Source: Streptomyces sp. HmicA12 (GTDB lineage: Bacteria; Actinomycetota; Actinomycetes; Streptomycetales; Streptomycetaceae). Taken from it: a stretch of 64,000 nt of DNA. The translations under genes and the position numbers were made by a program. The DNA is taken from the NCBI RefSeq assembly GCF_000373565.1, contig NZ_KB891811.1, positions 1-64,000 of the forward strand, read 5' to 3'. The notes beneath the pieces were generated by a model. It was not told the origin of the DNA. It saw nothing but the letters and a program-made list of their open reading frames with translations, and made no database searches. Positions 59,054 to 64,000 of this stretch are shown here, piece after piece (positions within the stretch are counted from its first letter, which is position 1; every line of letters starts with the position of its first letter).

Positions 59054-61044
59054 CCGCGCCGCAACACGGCATCGACGTCACCTCTGCCGCGCCCACACCG
59101 AACCACGGCCTGTCCCCCTACACCGGCTACACGCGCGGGCACTGGGAGTCGGCGGCCGACCGTCTCCTCGCGGGGCTTGTCCCCCACGCCTCGCCGGGAT
59201 GGGCCCAGTACCGCCTTCCCGGGCGGACCGGGTATGCCGGGGCGTGGTCCGACGGCCTGGAGGGTTACGCGCGGTCTTTCATGCTGGCGGCCTTCCGCAT
59301 CGCGGGAGCCAAGGGACAGGACGCCGCCGGCAGCAACATGATCTCGGGGTTGATCGAGCGGTACGCGGCCGGACTGGCTGCCGGAACAGACCCGGCACAC
59401 CCGGAGCACTGGCCGCCGATCACCGACCGCTCGCAGTCCATGGTCGAGGCCGCGTCCATCGCCGTCGCGCTGCACGAGACGCGGCAGTGGTTGTGGGAAC
59501 ACCTCGACGAACGGGTGCGGCACAACACCGCGATATGGCTGGGCGGTTTCGTCGGCGCCACGACTAATGACTCCAACTGGCGCCTCTTCCAAGTAATCGT
59601 GGAGGAGTTCCTCGCCTCGATCGATGCCCCGCACAGCCGAGCCGAGATCGACGCCGGGCTGGCGCGCCTGGACGACTGGTACCGAGGAGACGGCTGGTAC
59701 ACGGACGGCGACGGCCAGAAGTTCGACTACTACAACGCCCTGGCCCTGCACCTGTATCCGGCTCTGTGGGCGCGCATCGCCGGACCGCGCGCGGATGCTG
59801 GGCTGGTGGCCGTGCACCGTGAGCGTCTGCGCGCGTTCGTCGACGTACACCAGCACTTCTTCGGCTCCGACGGTGCGCCGGTCCACCAGGGCAGGTCCCT
59901 CACGTACCGCTATGCCACCGCGGCGCCCTTGTGGGTGGCGGCCCTGGCCGATGCCAATCCCCTGTCTCCCGGCCGTACCCGACGTCTGGCGTCCGGGGCG
60001 CTCAAGCACTTCGCCGACCGCGGGGTCCCGGGCGAGGACGGCGTGCTCACGTTGGGCTGGTACCGGCCCTATCTGCCCGTCACGCAGGCCTACTCGGGTC
60101 CTGCGTCCCCGTACTGGGCGAGCAAGGCGTTCCTGGGGCTGCTGCTGGATGCCGACCATCCGGTGTGGACAGCGAAGGAGGAACCGGCGCCGGTCGACCG
60201 CAGCGACCAAGTGGTGTCGCTGCCCGCACCCGGCTGGCTGCTGCAGTCCACTGCCGGCGACGGAATCGTCCGCCTGGTCAACCACGGCAGCGACCGGCAG
60301 CCGCCACCTCCTTCGACACTCCCAGAAAGCCCTCACTACACACGGTTCGCCTACTCCAGCGCCACCGCCCCGCAGACTCCGCCCGACGATGTTCCCGCGG
60401 TCGCGGACAACCACATCTGGGCCGAGGCAGCCGCCGACATCGCGACGCGCCGCGGACGGATCCACCCGCTGTACTGCCAGGGCGATCGGGCCGCCTCGTG
60501 GCACAGCGCCTCCACGCTCGCCGATCACACCGACGCGGTCATCAGCACGATGAGCGTGGTCCATGGCCCCTGGGAGATACGTGTCCACCGCGTCGAGACC
60601 GAGGACGCCGTCACCATCCGCGAGAGCGGATGGGCGGTGGCCGACGAGCAACCCATGGTGGCCGGTGAGACTGGTGACGGATGGGCGCTGGCCCGCCGCC
60701 CAGACGGCCTGACCACCGTCGTCGCCGGGCTGTTGGGCTGGGAGAGCACGGAACACCTGGGTGCGGCACGCGTCGTCCGCGACGAGGGGCTCAACGCCTT
60801 CGGGCAGCACTCGGCCGTCCCGCTGCTCACCACGTCCGCAGTGGGCGTACGGATGCTGGTCACGCTGGTCGTCCTCACCCGTGATCCCAACATCCGGCAC
60901 GACGCGCAAGCTCTCCACCACGGAGCACGCGCCGAGATCGGAAAGGGTCAGGAACTGGTGCTGACGTTTCCCGACGGCGCTCGCCGCCATGTCTCAGCGG
61001 ATCTGCTCACCCTGTCCGAGGGCGGCAACGCGCCGCCCGCGTAA
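59050..61044 (+). CDS. DUF2264 family protein, putative intracellular glycosidase
   Basis: This 664-residue protein has no signal peptide. The N-terminal half is an alpha/alpha-barrel-type domain (WAQYRLPGRTGYAGAWSDGLEGYARSF, TTNDSNWRLFQVIVEEFL, WYTDGDGQKFDYYNA), the C-terminal half beta-sandwich (from about 390). DUF2264 proteins occur in pectin loci and, as I recall, relate to the GH154 beta-glucuronidase family. Between an RG importer and an exo-RG lyase it could act on unsaturated or glucuronyl ends. This is inference. Confidence 0.78.
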   Translation: MTAPQHGIDVTSAAPTPNHGLSPYTGYTRGHWESAADRLLAGLVPHASPGWAQYRLPGRTGYAGAWSDGLEGYARSFMLAAFRIAGAKGQDAAGSNMISGLIERYAAGLAAGTDPAHPEHWPPITDRSQSMVEAASIAVALHETRQWLWEHLDERVRHNTAIWLGGFVGATTNDSNWRLFQVIVEEFLASIDAPHSRAEIDAGLARLDDWYRGDGWYTDGDGQKFDYYNALALHLYPALWARIAGPRADAGLVAVHRERLRAFVDVHQHFFGSDGAPVHQGRSLTYRYATAAPLWVAALADANPLSPGRTRRLASGALKHFADRGVPGEDGVLTLGWYRPYLPVTQAYSGPASPYWASKAFLGLLLDADHPVWTAKEEPAPVDRSDQVVSLPAPGWLLQSTAGDGIVRLVNHGSDRQPPPPSTLPESPHYTRFAYSSATAPQTPPDDVPAVADNHIWAEAAADIATRRGRIHPLYCQGDRAASWHSASTLADHTDAVISTMSVVHGPWEIRVHRVETEDAVTIRESGWAVADEQPMVAGETGDGWALARRPDGLTTVVAGLLGWESTEHLGAARVVRDEGLNAFGQHSAVPLLTTSAVGVRMLVTLVVLTRDPNIRHDAQALHHGARAEIGKGQELVLTFPDGARRHVSADLLTLSEGGNAPPA

Positions 61045-61205
61045 GCGGGACACCCTGACAACGATTCCCTGACCGCGCTTCGTCCGACACTCGGCCGGCT
61101 CCGCCTTCTTCGCCGGAGCCTCCTGTCGGCATGCGCGCATCCCGGCTCTCGCCGTTCGCTCCCCCGCTCTCACCTACGTACTTCTGAACCAACCGGAGGC
61201 TGCCC

Positions 61206-63935
61206 ATGTCCGAGGGATCCCCGCTCAACCGCCGCACCTTCCTCAGCGGCGCATCGATCGCCGCGGCCGCTCTCGCCCTCGGGCCGGGCGGCCGGGCGTC
61301 GGCCGCCGACACGCCCCGTGCCGCAACAGCCGCATCGTCGACCGATGCCGCTCAGGGGGTGGACCTGCACTGGCTGGACGGCCGGCCCGCCGCCACCACC
61401 GGCACCGCCTGGGGTGTGCCCTGGCCTCAGGGCAAGGTCGCCGCCGACACGACGTTCGCGCTGCGGGACCACGACGACGACCAGGTGCCGGTGCAGTCCT
61501 GGCCGCTGGCCTACTGGCCGGACGGGACGCTGAAGTGGACCGGCCACGCCATGTCCTCCACCACCCTCGCCGACGGCTACCACCTGGCCCCGGGGACGCC
61601 GTCCGACCCGAAGCAGCCGGTGACGGCGAAGCGCAGCGGGGATGAGATCCGGCTGGCCAACGGCGTCGTGGACATACGTATCGCACGCAGCGGTCCCGTG
61701 GCGATCCGGTCGATAGCCCGCGGCGGCCGGACCACGGCGCACGACGGCCGCTTGATACTGATGCTGCAGGACGGGCCCGAGGACACGGCGAACCCACGGC
61801 ACACCTCGTGGAGCGGAGTCGTCGAGAAGGCCGAGATCGAGCAGTCAGGGCCGGTGCGTGCCGTGGTCAAACTGACCGGCCGGTACCGGCAGGACTCGTC
61901 TTCACGCCATGGCAGAGGCAGCCGGGGGATCCTTCCCTGGACGATGCGCGTGTACCTGGGTGCCGGGGACGAGTCGCTGCGGGTGATGCACCAGTTCGTC
62001 TGGGACGGCAAGGCGTCGAGCGACTTCATCCGGGGGCTGGGGCTGCAGCTGTCCGTGCCGATGAGTGACCAGCCCTACAACCGGCACATCCGCTTCGCCG
62101 GGCCGGACAAGGGCGTGTGGGGCGAGTCGGTCGTCGGGCTGACCGGGCTGCGACGCGACCCGGGTGCGGCGGTGCGGGCGGCCCAGATCGCCGGTACCGC
62201 GACACCGCCGGAGTCGGAATGGGCGTCGACGGTGCAGGCGGGCTGGAAGGACCTTCCGCAGTGGGGGGACTTCAGCCTGGTGCAGCACTCGGCCGCGCAG
62301 TGTGCGGTGTGGAAGCGCACATCGCAGAAGGCCGCCTGGCTGAAGCACGCCGGGTTCGCCGACCGCGCACCCGGGTTCGGGTACGTCGGTGGGGTCAGCG
62401 GCGGTCTTGGCGTCGGGCTGCGGGACTTCTGGCAGCAGTTTCCGCGCGCCTTCGACATCCGTGACGCGACCAAGGACACGGCGACGGTCACCCTGTGGTC
62501 CTGGTCGCCGCACGCCGAGCCGATGGACCTTCGTGCCTACGACGAGGCCAGCCATGGCCTCGATCTCGCCTACGAGGACGACCGCTACGGCTTCGGCATG
62601 TCCACCGGCATGGCCCGCTCCACGGACATGCAGCTGTGGGCACTCGACGCCACGCCGTCCCGCGACGGTGTGGCCACCCTCGCCGCCACCCTCGCCCGCC
62701 CCCAGTTGGTCGCCGACCCGAAGACGTACCACGGTGTCGACGTGTTCGGCCGGTGGAGCCTGCCCGACCGCGCTACCCCGGCCCGTAAGCAACTCGAGGA
62801 CTCGATCGCCGACAGCGTCGCCTTCTACGCGGAACAGGTCAAGCAGCGCCAGTGGTACGGGTTCTGGGACTACGGCGACATCATGCACACCTACGACAGC
62901 GACCGGCACACGTGGCGCTACGACGTCGGCGGCTTCGCCTGGGACAACGCGGAACTCGGCTCGGACGCGGCGCTGTGGTACCAGTTCCTGCGCACGGGAG
63001 ACCCGCAGACCTTTCACCTCGCCCGGGCGATGACCCGGCACGTGACCGAGACGGACACCATCCACGCCGGACCGTTCGCCGGGCTCGGTTCACGCCACGA
63101 CGTGCAGCACTTCGCCGACGGCGGCAAGGAACCCCGCGTCTCCGAGGCCTACACCAAGCGCTTCATGTACTACCTGACGGCCGACGAGTTCATCGGCGAC
63201 GCCATGCGCGTTCCGTTGCAGCTGGACTCCACCCTGCTGAAGTACCCGCCGCTGCGCGACTACCTCGACGCTCCCGCAGGTGTTCCGACCGTGATCCGCC
63301 TCGGCCCCGACTGGTACGCGCTCGTCAGCAACTGGCTCACCGAATGGGAGCGCACCGGCGACAGCAAGTGGCGCGACCGCATCGTCACCGGCATGCGGGA
63401 CATCGCCAAGCTCCCGGCCGGCCTGTTCACCGGTCAGCAAGGGGGCGCCGTCGGCTACGACCCCGCCACCGGCCACATCAGCGACCTCAAGCTCGGCGGC
63501 GACTGGGGCAAGGTGAACCTGTCGATGGTCTTCTGCGGCGAGCAGATCCTGTGGGAGACCATCGACTTGATCGACATACCCGAGTTCCGGGCGAAGCTGG
63601 TGGAGTTCTGCCGCTACGTGCAGGCACCGGCCGCAGAGATCACCGACCATTTCGGCTTCAAGTTCAGCACTGGCGCTCCTGGCGTCTTCTACTCGCGGAT
63701 GACGGCCTGGGCGGGCGAGCAGACCAAGGAACCGGCCGTGCAGCAGCGCGGTTGGGACACGTTCCGCAACGACGGCGGGGGCAAGGCCTGGCCCGACCCC
63801 GTACACATCGACGGGTCGGCGGTATTCAGCCAGGTCGACGAGCTGCCCCAGGCCGACTTCGGCACCAACGGCGTCGCCCAGAACATCCTGGCGACCATCG
63901 CCCTGCTCGCCGTCGCCCCGGACCAGGCCCCGTGA
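61206..63935 (+). CDS. secreted exo-rhamnogalacturonan lyase-like protein (PL26/PcRGLX type), second copy
   Basis: This 909-residue protein starts at ATG 61206 (GGAGG upstream) with a Tat leader (NRRTFLSGASIAAAA). It mirrors the protein at 49448: DLHWLDGRPAATTGTAWGVPWP near the N-terminus, GLTGLRRDPGAAVRAAQ in the middle, and GFWDYGDIMHTYDSDRHTWRYDVGGFAWDN in the catalytic part. The two diverge elsewhere, so they may attack different ends or decorations of RG-I. It closes a plus-strand run with DUF2264 after a 161-bp gap. Confidence 0.83.
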   Translation: MSEGSPLNRRTFLSGASIAAAALALGPGGRASAADTPRAATAASSTDAAQGVDLHWLDGRPAATTGTAWGVPWPQGKVAADTTFALRDHDDDQVPVQSWPLAYWPDGTLKWTGHAMSSTTLADGYHLAPGTPSDPKQPVTAKRSGDEIRLANGVVDIRIARSGPVAIRSIARGGRTTAHDGRLILMLQDGPEDTANPRHTSWSGVVEKAEIEQSGPVRAVVKLTGRYRQDSSSRHGRGSRGILPWTMRVYLGAGDESLRVMHQFVWDGKASSDFIRGLGLQLSVPMSDQPYNRHIRFAGPDKGVWGESVVGLTGLRRDPGAAVRAAQIAGTATPPESEWASTVQAGWKDLPQWGDFSLVQHSAAQCAVWKRTSQKAAWLKHAGFADRAPGFGYVGGVSGGLGVGLRDFWQQFPRAFDIRDATKDTATVTLWSWSPHAEPMDLRAYDEASHGLDLAYEDDRYGFGMSTGMARSTDMQLWALDATPSRDGVATLAATLARPQLVADPKTYHGVDVFGRWSLPDRATPARKQLEDSIADSVAFYAEQVKQRQWYGFWDYGDIMHTYDSDRHTWRYDVGGFAWDNAELGSDAALWYQFLRTGDPQTFHLARAMTRHVTETDTIHAGPFAGLGSRHDVQHFADGGKEPRVSEAYTKRFMYYLTADEFIGDAMRVPLQLDSTLLKYPPLRDYLDAPAGVPTVIRLGPDWYALVSNWLTEWERTGDSKWRDRIVTGMRDIAKLPAGLFTGQQGGAVGYDPATGHISDLKLGGDWGKVNLSMVFCGEQILWETIDLIDIPEFRAKLVEFCRYVQAPAAEITDHFGFKFSTGAPGVFYSRMTAWAGEQTKEPAVQQRGWDTFRNDGGGKAWPDPVHIDGSAVFSQVDELPQADFGTNGVAQNILATIALLAVAPDQAP

Positions 63936-63997
63936 CGGTCCATCGGCCCATCTCCCCCTCACCTGTATCTCGCCCCATCCAAAGAACGGGAGTGCTC

Positions 63998-64000
63998 GTG
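63998..64000 (+). CDS. possible start of a further gene running off the window
   Basis: GTG at the last three bases is preceded by ACGGGAG with 5-6 nt spacing, a good ribosome-binding site after a 62-bp gap. Only the start codon is inside the window, so nothing can be said about the product. Confidence 0.35.

Noticed and set aside
58972..60990. Long open frame on the minus strand opposite the DUF2264 gene (672 codons)
   Set aside because: No domain resemblance; it is explained as a codon-bias shadow of the DUF2264 gene.
1..64000. CRISPR arrays, tRNA and rRNA genes
   Set aside because: No regularly spaced repeats, cloverleaf-like or rRNA-like sequence was noticed on either strand.

Overview
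The window is a Streptomyces-type chromosomal segment: very GC-rich, with many GTG and TTG starts, Tat (twin-arginine) leaders on secreted enzymes, lipoprotein binding proteins, many LacI-type repressors, and sugar ABC importers without their own ATPase. Almost all of it is one large accessory carbohydrate locus, for pectin rhamnogalacturonan I (RG-I) and its galactan, arabinan and arabinogalactan side chains.

Layout. 1-2990: two insertion sequences (IS701 and a defective IS630 copy) around one small membrane-protein gene. 3015-5362: GH43 enzyme and LacI regulator. 5476-13833: PL4 RG lyase, a Gfo/Idh/MocA oxidoreductase and a YesL/DUF624 protein coupled to an ABC importer, and a divergent LacI regulator facing tandem palindromic operators. 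13937-15181: beta-helix protein gene split by one in-frame amber codon. 15384-19802: GH53 endo-galactanase with a second importer. 20420-24460: two divergent membrane-anchored ECF sigma factors, each with a sigma region, a cytoplasmic HxxxCxxC motif, one membrane helix, a Ser/Thr/Pro linker and an extracellular sensor-like domain (AbfB in one, tandem DUF1566 in the other). 24511-29357: GH51 arabinofuranosidase with LacI regulator, and a PL11 RG lyase. 29860-35796: plus-strand operon with a 2-hydroxyacid dehydrogenase, an acetyltransferase fusion, an SDR, galactonate dehydratase (dgoD) and an SMP-30 lactonase, which fits oxidative galactose catabolism. 35869-46689: DUF4380 protein, cellulase-like enzyme, second GH43, third importer, GH35 beta-galactosidase and a divergent DgoR-like GntR repressor. 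47064-64000: RG acetylesterase, DeoR/LacI chimera, two PL26-type exo-RG lyases, a gutted SGNH hydrolase gene, a second 2-hydroxyacid dehydrogenase, an Lpl-type importer, a LacI regulator and a DUF2264 protein.

How it fits together. Secreted lyases, the esterase and the endo-galactanase would cut RG-I outside the cell. Four importers would bring oligosaccharides in, energised by a shared MsiK-like ATPase encoded elsewhere. GH35, GH43 and GH51 would release galactose and arabinose, and galactose would be oxidised through galactonate. Two promoters 16 kb apart (29627 and 45889) carry nearly the same 26-bp operator/-35 element, which places the galactonate operon and the galactosidase/importer operon under the DgoR-like repressor. 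The sigma-factor pair is the most unusual system in the window: it looks like two one-protein devices that couple polysaccharide sensing outside the cell to RNA polymerase inside.
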